In this document: positions 7,945-16,343 of the stretch, piece after piece | Numbering within the stretch: the stretch's first letter is position 1 | Layout: each line of letters opens with the position of its first letter | NCBI RefSeq assembly: GCF_029853695.1 | Contig: NZ_CP122537.1 | Coordinates: forward strand, 3,245,501-3,309,500 | From: Jannaschia sp. GRR-S6-38 | GTDB lineage: Bacteria > Pseudomonadota > Alphaproteobacteria > Rhodobacterales > Rhodobacteraceae | DNA: 64,000 bases | Reading direction: 5' to 3' | Translations under genes and position numbers: made by a program | Notes under the pieces: generated by a model | Seen by the model: the letters and a program-made list of their open reading frames with translations, nothing else | What the model was told of the DNA's origin: nothing | The model's database searches: none

Positions 7945-10694
7945 GCTGCCGCCCCTCTCGTGGTCATCTTTTTGTACAGATCAAACAGCTTTTCCAGCCG
8001 TTCGGTGTCGTTCTTGAAGAGGCGACCGATATAGATGCGCTCCAGCACTTCATCGTTACGATCATGCGCGGCACGCAAGTCATCCGGCATCTTCTCCGGG
8101 TCGTAAAGATCGGCAATAGTGGCAGGGAAGTGCGCTTCGCGCGCCAGAAGAAGTTCCTCGGCGCTTCGGGTAAGGTCAGCCTTGTTCTTTTCAGTAAGTC
8201 GAGGGAGAGGAAAGGTGTTCCAACCGAGTGTATTGGAGTAGCGATAGTCCGTCTTGAGCTTGCCGCAAGCCGTAGCGATCCAGACCGTGTGAAGCTTGGA
8301 GGCAACCAGCGCGAAGTTCCAAAGGGGCGCATCGTAGATCGCGAATAGCAGATCACTCACAATTGAGCGTCCATGGAGCACATCTACCGGAAGATAGGAC
8401 CTCCTCTCGGAGGAAACTTTCGAGACAGCAATAGAATATTTCTTTGCGGTCCCGGCGATCTGAACGAAACGATGGGGCCGTTTGGCAAAATCACGCGTAG
8501 AACTTGCTGCGCTCTTAAGGCGGAAGGCTCGAACGTTCGCCAGGACTTCTCGCAGGAAAGGGTGACATTCCGCAAACTCACGGTCCGATTCAGCAATCCA
8601 AATACACCATCTTGGCTTTCCCTGGATCATCTGTTCGGAGCCAAGGTAGGGCCGGATGAACCGATCTAGTTCGGGATAGCGTTCGAGAGCACTCCTTCTT
8701 TCTTCGGAGGAGAGGACAAAGTTTCCGTCATCTCTGGGCATATTTCCGAACAGCATCGGGGAGACTTCGGTCAGAGGGGATCGGCTTTGCTGAACAATGG
8801 TGTTCGTGCCCGCAACAAGATACGAGTTAATGCTTTCAACCTGTCTTTCTTCGATAGCTCCGTCATCAGCGGTAGAATATAGCCTCCTGAATCTTCCCAC
8901 GTCATTGGAGATGGAGACAATCGACACAATGACGCCGGCATTCTTGCTCGCTAGATTTGACCACTTGAAGGACGTATGGGCGAACTGAATTTCGTGGCCC
9001 GTGGCGAAAATGTGGGGCCACAGCATGGGCACTTGCAGCCCCTGACAAATTGAATTTGTTGCAACAAAAGCCGAAGCGGATTTTGTTTTGGTCCCGTAAT
9101 CCGCAGCTTTCCAGAACCAGCCAGAGACATAGTCAAGGGACTTCCAATTGTTCGTGTTCGCACCAAAAACGAGCCTAAGATCGTCCTTCTGCTCGGGAGA
9201 TTGCCATTTGCTTCCAAGATATGGTGGATTCCCGCAGATATATGTCTCACCTCCTTCGTTCTCGAAGTCGATCTCGGCTTGGTCGAGCGGCGTGCTAAAA
9301 AGATCGTCGCCGTGCATCTTCACGCCCGTTCTCGTGGGAGGGCAGATGCTGCTCCAATCAATACGCAGCGCGTTGCCGCAGGTGATCCAGTTCATCGCGT
9401 CAAGCGGCAGGAAGTCACGGAGCGCTTCCCGTTGGCCGCGATAGGTCACATCACACTGATACTCGGCGATGATCAGCGCCAGCCGCGCAATCTCGGCGGG
9501 AAAGTCGCGAAGCTCGATTCCCCGGAAATTCGTCAGAGGGATTTCAGAGCGGCGATCGGCCTCGCCGCGCCGCTTGTTAATCTCGGCCTCGATGGCGCGC
9601 ATTTCCTTATAGGCGATGACCAGGAAATTGCCTGAGCCGCAGGCGGGGTCAAAAACCCTGATCTTGGCCATGCGGCTGCGCAAGTTCAAAAGCTTGCGCG
9701 CGTTGTCTCCCGTCTCCTCCAGCTTCTCGCGCAGGTCATCGAGGAAGAGTGGGTTCAGTACCTTAAGGATGTTTGGTACGGACGTATAGTGCATGCCGAG
9801 CGCGCCACGCTCCTCGTCGTCGGCAACGGCCTGGATCATCGAGCCGAAGATGTCGGGATTGATCTTCTTCCAGTCGAGATTGCCGATGTGCAGCAGGTAG
9901 GAGCGGGCGATGCGGCTGAACCGCGGGACGTCGACGCTCTTCGAGAACAGCCCGCCGTTAACGTAAGGGAAGGAGCTGGCCCAACGAGGGATGCCTGCCG
10001 CCGCACGGTCCTCGATCTTCGTGTTCATGGCGCGGAAAAGCTCGCTGATGATCTCGTGCGTGTTCGAGCTGTCCTTCTCGCTCATCCGCTCGATCGTCGA
10101 TGTGAATTCGTCGTCCTTCGGGAAGATGTCGGTGTCCTCGGCGAAGAAGCAGAAGATCAGCCGCGCCATGAAGTGGTTCATGTCGTGACGGCGTTCTGAC
10201 GTCCCCCACTCGGGGTTGTCCTTGAGCAGCTCGACATAGAGCCGGTTCAGGCGACCTGTGGCCTTGATGTCAAAGGCGCTCTCGCGGACCTGCTTGACGG
10301 TCGTGATACCTGCCAGCGGCAGGAAAAACCCGAAGTGCTCGGGGAAGTCCGCGAAGTCGCAGACGACGACCTCGCCGGTGTTCACGTCTTCGGCCTGAAA
10401 GTCCCTGCCATCGGTCGCGAGGATGAATTTGGCTTTGGCGCGCGTCGTCGCGGGGCTGCTGCGTAGCTGTGCCAGGCAAGCCTCGACCTCGCCCTCGTCG
10501 CACGCCTTGATGTGGATGTTATTGGTTTGCAGAACGCCGCCGCAGTCTGACCTGTTGGACGCACCGGACCGCAGCCGTTTGACGGTCGTCGCCTTGTTGC
10601 CGAAGGCCTCAAGGAAGGCGAACGGGAACTCGTCCGGCTCGAACGGCTGCTCGGCCAGCGCGGATATCGCTTCTTCGATCTCAACGGCGTTCAC
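7941..10694 (-). CDS. MmeI-like class I DNA (adenine) methyltransferase
   Basis: A 917-residue DNA methyltransferase. The SAM-binding motif FDPACGSGNF is at about 348-357 and the catalytic NPPY motif of N6-adenine enzymes at about 489-492. The first 340 residues correspond to the N-terminal and helical spacer regions of the MmeI-like group, and the region after about 600 should hold the target-recognition domain and C-terminal helices. No PD-(D/E)XK nuclease motif is visible in the N-terminal 150 residues, unlike MmeI itself, so cleavage would have to come from other operon genes. It follows the ribbon-helix-helix gene by 19 bp and overlaps the next gene by 4 bp. Expected role: protective methylation of self DNA and target recognition. 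Confidence 0.88.
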   Translation of the reverse strand: MNAVEIEEAISALAEQPFEPDEFPFAFLEAFGNKATTVKRLRSGASNRSDCGGVLQTNNIHIKACDEGEVEACLAQLRSSPATTRAKAKFILATDGRDFQAEDVNTGEVVVCDFADFPEHFGFFLPLAGITTVKQVRESAFDIKATGRLNRLYVELLKDNPEWGTSERRHDMNHFMARLIFCFFAEDTDIFPKDDEFTSTIERMSEKDSSNTHEIISELFRAMNTKIEDRAAAGIPRWASSFPYVNGGLFSKSVDVPRFSRIARSYLLHIGNLDWKKINPDIFGSMIQAVADDEERGALGMHYTSVPNILKVLNPLFLDDLREKLEETGDNARKLLNLRSRMAKIRVFDPACGSGNFLVIAYKEMRAIEAEINKRRGEADRRSEIPLTNFRGIELRDFPAEIARLALIIAEYQCDVTYRGQREALRDFLPLDAMNWITCGNALRIDWSSICPPTRTGVKMHGDDLFSTPLDQAEIDFENEGGETYICGNPPYLGSKWQSPEQKDDLRLVFGANTNNWKSLDYVSGWFWKAADYGTKTKSASAFVATNSICQGLQVPMLWPHIFATGHEIQFAHTSFKWSNLASKNAGVIVSIVSISNDVGRFRRLYSTADDGAIEERQVESINSYLVAGTNTIVQQSRSPLTEVSPMLFGNMPRDDGNFVLSSEERRSALERYPELDRFIRPYLGSEQMIQGKPRWCIWIAESDREFAECHPFLREVLANVRAFRLKSAASSTRDFAKRPHRFVQIAGTAKKYSIAVSKVSSERRSYLPVDVLHGRSIVSDLLFAIYDAPLWNFALVASKLHTVWIATACGKLKTDYRYSNTLGWNTFPLPRLTEKNKADLTRSAEELLLAREAHFPATIADLYDPEKMPDDLRAAHDRNDEVLERIYIGRLFKNDTERLEKLFDLYKKMTTRGAAA

Positions 10695-10713
10695 TTACTG
10701 GTCCCGCTTCTTC

Positions 10714-10887
10714 TTACTTGACGATCTGCTCCGCCTGCACGGCCTTGGCTGCCGCGCGCTTCTCGACATAGCTTCTCATGAACTCACGAAGGACCTGGGC
10801 CGCGGGTTTGTCATCTTCCCGGCACGCGCTCAAAAACTGCTCGCGCAACTCCCGGTCGATTCGTATGCGCAGCCCTGCATCCTTCAT
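10714..10887 (-). CDS. Ribbon-helix-helix DNA-binding protein
   Basis: A 57-residue protein: a short beta strand (GLRIRIDRELREQF) followed by two helices (KPAAQVLREFMRSYVEKRA), the ribbon-helix-helix/Arc-like pattern of small repressors and antitoxins. I prefer the ATG at 10887; the frame is open to a GTG at 10980, but the added residues look unlike the family and would cover the repeats upstream. It is the first gene of the minus-strand methyltransferase/helicase/nuclease operon, so it probably autoregulates that operon through the GTGTA/TACAC repeats just upstream. No toxin gene is adjacent, so an antitoxin role is less likely. Confidence 0.65.
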   Translation of the reverse strand: MKDAGLRIRIDRELREQFLSACREDDKPAAQVLREFMRSYVEKRAAAKAVQAEQIVK

Positions 10888-10896
10888 AGGTAGTGA

Positions 10897-10926
10897 GTGT
10901 AGCCATTGGATACACGCTTGTGTAGC
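10897..10926. promoter_or_regulatory. Candidate operator repeats of the island operon
   Basis: Ten bases upstream of the preferred ATG of the ribbon-helix-helix gene, GTGTAGC occurs at 10897-10903 and again at 10920-10926. A TACAC at 10911-10915 pairs with either copy (GTGTA-N9-TACAC and TACAC-N4-GTGTA). Ribbon-helix-helix repressors usually bind such short inverted or direct repeats at their own promoter, so this is a plausible autoregulatory site. Binding is inferred. Confidence 0.45.
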
Positions 10927-11421
10927 GTCATTCTTGACTTCACACACTAGGGATTGCGGCGCGGTCGGCGTTCTTGCCACAAATGTGCCACGACGAGTTT
11001 CAGAGAATGGTGGAGTAGTGCGGGTTCCGATCGGGAAGATCCAAGGCGGCTCGAACTACCGATTGCGGGAACCAAAGCTGGGCCGCAGCGACGCGACCGT
11101 TGTCGGTTTGCAATTTGGACTATCACCCATCCCGCTGGCGCGCCGGTACGGCTCGTACGCGACGAGGTCGTTTAGGCAGGCCGTGGCGAACGCCGGCAAT
11201 GGCGAACGTTCGATCTCTGTTCCATCTTATCGAGCGCGACCGGCGTCGAAGTACTATGCCCAGCACCGAGGAAAAGCTCTGCACACCAATATCTTACAGG
11301 CTATTCACCAAATCGGCACAGTCATGAGGTCCGGAGAATATTCGCCCTGAGAGACCGCTTCCGGGTCACTTGGCAGCAAGGGCAGTGCTCAGCCCCACCC
11401 GCATAACCTTCGAAAACAACG
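10927..11421. other. Non-coding junction between island and core chromosome
   Basis: About 500 bases without a convincing gene. A 190-codon open frame on the + strand (10778-11350) runs antisense through the ribbon-helix-helix gene and has no family-like sequence. The stretch has mixed base composition and separates the island operon from the tRNA-Ser transcript, whose terminator begins at 11422. The right end of the mobile element probably lies here, but I found no repeat that marks it. The promoter of the minus-strand island operon must be in the first 100 bases. Confidence 0.4.
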
Positions 11422-11443
11422 AAAAAATCCGGCCGCAGCCGGA
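11422..11443 (-). terminator. Rho-independent terminator of tRNA-Ser
   Basis: Read on the minus strand, a perfect 6-bp stem (TCCGGC/GCCGGA) with a TGCG loop is followed by six T residues. It lies 28 bases beyond the CCA end of the tRNA-Ser gene, the right place for its terminator, and marks sequence that is probably still native chromosome. Confidence 0.75.
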
Positions 11444-11470
11444 CCGGGAGAACGCTTTCGCGAGGGCAAG

Positions 11471-11560
11471 TGGCGGAGCGGAAGGGATTCGAACCCTCGA
11501 GACGGTTTCCCGCCTACACACTTTCCAGGCGTGCGCCTTCGACCACTCGGCCACCGCTCC
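11471..11560 (-). tRNA. tRNA-Ser (anticodon GGA)
   Basis: On the minus strand the 90-base sequence begins GGAGCGG and ends CCGCTCC-G-CCA, a perfect 7-bp acceptor stem with an encoded CCA. The anticodon stem (CACGC/GTGTG) encloses the loop CTGGAAA, giving anticodon GGA. A long variable arm (GGCGGGAAACCGTC region) is typical of a class II serine tRNA, and the T loop reads GGTTCGAATCC. It sits next to the accessory island, as tRNA genes often do, but the native terminator 28 bases downstream means the element did not enter at the tRNA 3' end. Confidence 0.95.
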
Positions 11561-11608
11561 GCGGGCGGGTCTAAAGCAGGGGGGCGGGGCTTCGCAAGGG
11601 CGCATTCC

Positions 11609-12424
11609 TCAGGGCTTCAGCAGATCGGCCAGCCTGTCGCCGGCCGTGTCCAGCGGACCGCCGGCGCGGGTGACGAGGACGAGCGCGCGATGCCGCGCGA
11701 GCCGGCGCGACGGCCGGTCGCCCAGGTCGCTCGCCGCCAGGATCGTCGCCCCCAGCCCGGCATCGAGACAGGCGAGGATCGCGGGAATATGGTCGAGCGT
11801 GAGCGCCGGGCGCGCGGCGAGCTCGGGATGGTCGCGCAGTTCGGCGGCGACGACGCGGCCGAGCCCGGTCTCGGGCGTGAATTGCAGGAAGGGTGCATCG
11901 GGAGCGAGGCCCTCGGGCCGCGCGACGGCCAGCGGGTCCCGGGCCAGCACGCGGTGGCGCAGAGCGCCCGACGGGATGCCCGTGGCCGTGACGATCGCCG
12001 CGTCGAGGCCGCCATCGGCGACCGCGCTCTCCAGCCCCTCGGACAAGCCGGTGTGGAAGGTGAAGCGCGCATGCGGCAGCGCCGCGGCGGCGTGGCGCAG
12101 GAAGCCGGGCAGGAGCCGCGGTCCCGCGCTCGCGGTCAGGCCCAGCCGGAAGCGGCCCGCCGGCGCCGCCTCGGGCGCGGCCAGCGCGCGCAGCCGGGCC
12201 TCGGCCCCGGTGACCTCCGCCGCGGCCTCGGCCACCGCGCGGCCCAGCGCCGTCAGCCGGGGCGGGCGGGTCGCGCGGTCGAACAGCGTCGCGCCGAGCG
12301 CGCCCTCCAACGCCTTCATCTGCATCGACACGGCCGAGAGCGTCTGGTTCGTGCGCTCCGCCGCGTCCCGGAAGGAGCCGTGACGCGCGATGGCGCGCAA
12401 GGTGAGGAGGTCTCGGTTGTTCAA
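11609..12424 (-). CDS. LysR family transcriptional regulator
   Basis: A 271-residue regulator with an N-terminal winged helix-turn-helix (LLTLRAIARHGSFRDAAERTNQTLSAVSMQMKALEGALG is the DNA-binding region, residues about 5-45) and a LysR substrate-binding domain (from about 90: GRFRLGLTASAGPRLLPGFL). The length is slightly short for the family (about 290-310). The start is TTG at 12424; no in-frame ATG precedes the HTH. It is divergent from the acyl-CoA dehydrogenase/CoA-transferase pair with 80 bases between, the usual arrangement for a LysR protein controlling its neighbour in response to a pathway metabolite. The inducer is unknown. Confidence 0.88.
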   Translation of the reverse strand: MNNRDLLTLRAIARHGSFRDAAERTNQTLSAVSMQMKALEGALGATLFDRATRPPRLTALGRAVAEAAAEVTGAEARLRALAAPEAAPAGRFRLGLTASAGPRLLPGFLRHAAAALPHARFTFHTGLSEGLESAVADGGLDAAIVTATGIPSGALRHRVLARDPLAVARPEGLAPDAPFLQFTPETGLGRVVAAELRDHPELAARPALTLDHIPAILACLDAGLGATILAASDLGDRPSRRLARHRALVLVTRAGGPLDTAGDRLADLLKP

Positions 12425-12504
12425 GAATACTGATCCTGATCTTCAGGCAAATTCGATGGTGTTGAACATAGCGGCGGCGTTATCCTTCGCACAAGGAGGC
12501 CGCC

Positions 12505-13647
12505 ATGTCCGATCATCTGACCCATGCGCAGGCCCTGCTGCCTGCCTTCCGCAATCGCGCCGCCACCTGGGATCGCGAGCGGCGCTACGCCCATGACAAC
12601 GTGGCCGCGCTGGCGGAGGCGGGGCTGATGGGCATGACCATCCCGCGGGACTGGGGCGGCCCGGGCCTGCCCCTGTCGCAGGTCGTCCCGATCGTCGAGG
12701 CCGTTTCGGGCGCATGCACCCTGACAGGTCGCATCCTGGTCGAAGGCAACATGGGCGCGCTGAGCGCCGTCATGGCCTTCGGCACCGACGCGCAGAAGGC
12801 GCTGGCGGCGGAGCTGGTTCTGGCCGGAGACAAGCCCGCCATCTGCATCACCGAGCCCGGTGCCGGCTCGGACGCGACGGCGATGACCACGACGGCCACG
12901 CGCGTCCCGGGGGGCTGGCGGCTCGACGGCGTGAAACACTGGATCACCGGCGGCGGCGTCTCGAAGCTGCACCTGATCTTCGCGCGCACGCCCGACGGGA
13001 TCCGCGGCTTCCTCGCGCTTCCGGGCGCGGGTCTGCGCGTCGCGCGGCTGGAGCGGACGATGGGCCTCTGCGGGATGCCCGAGGCGGAGCTGCACCTGGA
13101 GAACCTGTTCGTGCCCGACGACATGGTGATCCCGGATGCGGGGTTCGGCGAGCTGATCGATGCCTACAACACACAGCGCGTGGGCGCGGCGACGATCGCC
13201 CTGGGCGTCGCGGCGGAGGCAGCGCGGCTCGCGGCCGCCCGCCTGAAGGACCGGCACCAGTTCGGCCGGCCGCTGGCCGAGTTCCAGGGCCTGCAATGGA
13301 TGCTCGCCGACATGGACACCGAGATCCACGCCGCCCGACTGCTGATCGGCGAGGCGACCCGGACCGAGCGGTTCCCCGACCGGGTGAAGGCCGCGCGCGC
13401 CAAGCTGATGACCTCCGAGATGGCGGTCCGCGTGGTCGACCGGGCGCTGCAGATCTTCGGGGCCGAGGGCTACGGCTCAAAGACGCCGCTCGAGCGGATG
13501 TATCGCGACGTGCGCATGTTCACGATCGGCGGCGGCACGGCGCAGGTCCTGCGCAACCAGATCGCCGCGGCGGCGCTCGACATGAAGCTGCCCCAGACGC
13601 GCGACGGGTGGCCCGCCGCCTGGCAGGGTGCTATCGCCGCCGAGTGA
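12505..13647 (+). CDS. Acyl-CoA dehydrogenase family protein
   Basis: A 380-residue FAD-dependent acyl-CoA dehydrogenase, expected to desaturate an acyl-CoA at the alpha-beta bond and pass electrons to ETF. Domain order is normal: an N-terminal helical domain, a middle beta domain (ICITEPGAGSDATAM at about 112-126, WITGGGVS further on) and a C-terminal helical domain (RHQFGRPLAEFQGLQWMLADM). At the usual catalytic-Glu position it reads IGGGTAQVLRNQI, so the Glu of the classic YEGTSEI motif is replaced, as in several family branches that place the base elsewhere. An AGGAGG-like site precedes ATG 12505. It is followed by a CoA-transferase gene, probably in one operon; the substrate is not evident. 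Confidence 0.9.
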   Translation: MSDHLTHAQALLPAFRNRAATWDRERRYAHDNVAALAEAGLMGMTIPRDWGGPGLPLSQVVPIVEAVSGACTLTGRILVEGNMGALSAVMAFGTDAQKALAAELVLAGDKPAICITEPGAGSDATAMTTTATRVPGGWRLDGVKHWITGGGVSKLHLIFARTPDGIRGFLALPGAGLRVARLERTMGLCGMPEAELHLENLFVPDDMVIPDAGFGELIDAYNTQRVGAATIALGVAAEAARLAAARLKDRHQFGRPLAEFQGLQWMLADMDTEIHAARLLIGEATRTERFPDRVKAARAKLMTSEMAVRVVDRALQIFGAEGYGSKTPLERMYRDVRMFTIGGGTAQVLRNQIAAAALDMKLPQTRDGWPAAWQGAIAAE

Positions 13648-13670
13648 CCGCTCGATCTCCGGAGGCTTCC

Positions 13671-14861
13671 ATGCCCGACCGAACCGGCCCGCTGGCGGGC
13701 GTCCGCGTGCTCGATCTCAGCCGCATCCTCGCCGGTCCGACCGCGACGCAGCTTCTGGGCGACCTGGGCGCGACCGTTCTCAAGGTCGAGAACCCGGCCA
13801 CGGGCGGCGACGACACGCGGCAATGGGGGCCGCCCTACGTGAAGGACGGCGCGGAGGATACGGATCTATCAGCCTATTTCATGTGCGCGAACCGCAACAA
13901 GCTGTCGGTCGCCGTCGATATCGCCGCGCCCGAGGGCCAGGCCGAAATCCGCAGGCTTGCCGCCATGGCCGATATCGTGATCGAGAATTTCAAGCCGGGC
14001 GGGCTGGCGAAATACGGGCTGGATTACGACAGCCTGCGCGCGGTCAACCCGAGGCTCGTCTACGGCTCGATCTCGGGCTTCGGGCAGACGGGGCCGAACC
14101 GCCACAAGCCCGGCTACGACCTGATGGCCCAGGGCTTCGGCGGGATCATGTCCCTGACCGGCGAGCCCGAGGGTCAGCCGATGAAGGTCGGCGTCGGCAT
14201 CGCCGACGTGATGTGCGGCATGTATGCCTGCGTGGGCCTCCTGGCCGCGCTGCGCTACGCCGAGGCGACGGGCGAAGGCCAACAGGTGGAGGTGGCGCTC
14301 GTCGACAGCCAGATCGCCTGGACGATCAACGAGGCCGTCAACACCCGCCTGACTGGCAAGGCCCCGATCCGCCGGGGCAACGGCCATCCGAACATCGTCC
14401 CCTACGGCGTCTACGCGACCGCCGATGGGCATGTCATCGTCGCGGTCGGAAATGACAGCCAGTTCAAGCGGTTCTGCGGCGTCCTTCAACTGGGAGACCT
14501 CGCCGCGGACCCGCGCTTTTCCACAAATCCCGCGCGGCTCGACCATCGCGCTGCGCTGGCCGAACACCTGGAGCCGGCGCTGGCCGGGCTCACCACCGCG
14601 CAGGTGATCGAGGGGCTGGAGGCCGCGCGCGTCCCCGTGGGCCCGGTCCAGACCCTGCCCGAGGTCTTCGCCTCCGAGCAGGTCGCCGCCCGCGGCATGG
14701 CGCTCGACATGGAGGCCGACGGCCTGACCCTGCCGCTGGTCGGCAACCCGCTGCAGTTCTCGCGCACGCCCGTCACCTATCGCCATCCGCCGCCGCGCTT
14801 CGGCGCCGATAGCGACCGGCTGACCCGCGACGACCCCTTCGCGGATGATGACGCGCCGTAA
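13671..14861 (+). CDS. CaiB/BaiF (class III) CoA-transferase
   Basis: A 396-residue class III CoA-transferase, which moves CoA between carboxylic acids. It has the conserved N-terminal GVRVLDLSRILAGP followed by LLGDLGATVLKVE, the middle VNPRLVYGSISGFGQTGP motif, and the probable catalytic Asp in VEVALVDSQ at about residue 210. Start ATG 13671 is preceded by GGAGG at 13661-13665; the open frame extends upstream only as a shadow inside the dehydrogenase. Spacing of 23 bases and the same strand indicate an operon with the acyl-CoA dehydrogenase: activate an acid as its CoA ester, then oxidise it. The physiological acid cannot be deduced. Confidence 0.9.
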   Translation: MPDRTGPLAGVRVLDLSRILAGPTATQLLGDLGATVLKVENPATGGDDTRQWGPPYVKDGAEDTDLSAYFMCANRNKLSVAVDIAAPEGQAEIRRLAAMADIVIENFKPGGLAKYGLDYDSLRAVNPRLVYGSISGFGQTGPNRHKPGYDLMAQGFGGIMSLTGEPEGQPMKVGVGIADVMCGMYACVGLLAALRYAEATGEGQQVEVALVDSQIAWTINEAVNTRLTGKAPIRRGNGHPNIVPYGVYATADGHVIVAVGNDSQFKRFCGVLQLGDLAADPRFSTNPARLDHRAALAEHLEPALAGLTTAQVIEGLEAARVPVGPVQTLPEVFASEQVAARGMALDMEADGLTLPLVGNPLQFSRTPVTYRHPPPRFGADSDRLTRDDPFADDDAP

Positions 14862-14950
14862 ACAGTCCGTGACACCGGCCGTGCGGCTATGGCTGCGCGT
14901 GGGATCAGACGGTTAAGGCTTTGGGTATCCCCCGTCGATCCGAGGCCCGC

Positions 14951-16312
14951 ATGACCCGTCACGACATCTTCGACCAGCCGGTCACATTGCCCGCGGAGGC
15001 TGTCGGGCATTGGAACGCGACCTGCCTGGCCTTCCTAGCGCATGGCGCGGCGACCCCGCTGCACCTGGCCAAGCTGGCCGAGGCCGCGCCCGGCCATGCC
15101 GCGCCGCACGCGCTCAGGGGGATGTTCTACATGCTGCTCGGCCGCCGGGAACTGTTCGAGGAGGCGCAGGTCGCGCTCGACGCCGCACGCACCCGCGCCG
15201 AAGGGACGAACGCGCGCGAACGCGCCCTGATCGACACGCTGGCCGCGCTACTGGACGGGCATTACCGCCCGGCCATCGCGGCCCTCGAAGCGGCGCTGGA
15301 CCGCGCGCCGGGCGATACGCTGGCCATGAAGCTCTCCCACGCGATCCGCTTCGTGACGGGCGACGCGGCGGGCATGCGCGCCTCGGTCGAGCGCACGCTC
15401 GCGGACCATGGGCCGGGCCATGCCGGACGCGGCTACGTGCTGGGCTGCCATGCCTTCGCGCTTGAGGAGACGGGCGAATTCGACCGCGCCGCCCGGACGG
15501 GGCGCGCCGCGCTGCAAGCCGCCGCCGACGATGCCTGGGCGCTGCACGCGGTGGCCCATGTCCACGACATGACCGGCGATGCGGCGGGCGGGCTGGCCTG
15601 GCTCGACGCGCATGGCGACGCCGCGGCCGGCTGCAACAACTTCCGCTTCCACATCTGGTGGCACCGCGCGCTGATGCTGCTCGACCTCGGGCGGCTGGAC
15701 GAGGCGCTGCAACTCTACGATGCGAAGGTCCGGGCCGAACATACCGACGATTACCGCGACATCGCCAACGCCACCTCGCTGCTCACCCGGCTGGAGCTCG
15801 AAGGTGTCGATGTGGGCGACCGCTGGGTCGAACTGGCCGATCTGTCGGAGCGCCGGACCGAGGATGCCTGCCTCGTCTTCGCCGATCTGCACTACCTGCT
15901 CGCGCTCGAGGCCGACGGCCGCGAGGATGCCGCCGCGCGCATGCTGGGGCGGCTGGCCCGCTGCGCCGAGGCGCCCGCGGACGGGGTCGAAGCGCGCATG
16001 GCGCAGCCGGGCCTCGACACGGCGAGCGGGATCGCGGCTTTCGCCCATAGCGACTATTCTGGCGCCTTCGCGGCGCTGTCGCGCGCGCGCCCGCACCTGC
16101 CCGACGCCGGCGGCAGCCACGCCCAGCGCGACGTGTTCGAGCGGCTGGCCATCGATGCCGGCCTCCGCGCCGGCCAGATTGCCGGTGCCGAGGCGCTTCT
16201 GGCCGCCCGCGCGGCGCGGCGCGGCGGCCACGAGGACGGTTATGCGGCGGCGCGGCGCGCATTGATCGCGCAGGCGCAGAAACCCGTTCCGCGCGCCGCG
16301 ACCGGCCCGTAA
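14951..16312 (+). CDS. Tetratricopeptide-repeat protein (TTC38-like)
   Basis: A 453-residue, Ala-rich helical protein made of TPR-like helix pairs from end to end (ALRGMFYMLLGRRELFEEA, ALEETGEFDRAARTGRAAL, and HRALMLLDLGRLDEALQLYD are typical). A conserved central segment has ALHAVAHVHDMTGD and NFRFHIWWHRAL, as in the TTC38 group. There is no signal peptide or membrane segment, so it is likely cytoplasmic. I chose ATG 14951; ten more codons up to 14921 are open but start with TTG and lack support. TPR proteins bind other proteins, and the partner is unknown. It precedes the opg operon by 31 bases but no functional link is evident. Confidence 0.75.
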   Translation: MTRHDIFDQPVTLPAEAVGHWNATCLAFLAHGAATPLHLAKLAEAAPGHAAPHALRGMFYMLLGRRELFEEAQVALDAARTRAEGTNARERALIDTLAALLDGHYRPAIAALEAALDRAPGDTLAMKLSHAIRFVTGDAAGMRASVERTLADHGPGHAGRGYVLGCHAFALEETGEFDRAARTGRAALQAAADDAWALHAVAHVHDMTGDAAGGLAWLDAHGDAAAGCNNFRFHIWWHRALMLLDLGRLDEALQLYDAKVRAEHTDDYRDIANATSLLTRLELEGVDVGDRWVELADLSERRTEDACLVFADLHYLLALEADGREDAAARMLGRLARCAEAPADGVEARMAQPGLDTASGIAAFAHSDYSGAFAALSRARPHLPDAGGSHAQRDVFERLAIDAGLRAGQIAGAEALLAARAARRGGHEDGYAAARRALIAQAQKPVPRAATGP

Positions 16313-16343
16313 GTTGCCGCATCGAGTCAGAGAGACGCGGACC

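Noticed and set aside
3262..10887. Identity as DISARM or BREX
   Set aside because: No DUF1998/DrmB, DrmA, PglZ, BrxC or BrxL-like protein is present; only the methyltransferase, helicase and PLD types are shared in a general way.
10778..11350. A 190-codon plus-strand frame over the island border
   Set aside because: Runs antisense through the ribbon-helix-helix gene, has no domain-like sequence and no ribosome site; treated as non-coding.
12505..13647. Acyl-CoA dehydrogenase thought to be inactive because the Glu of the YEGTSEI motif is missing
   Set aside because: Several active branches of the family carry GGGT-type sequences there and place the catalytic base elsewhere; no other defect is seen.
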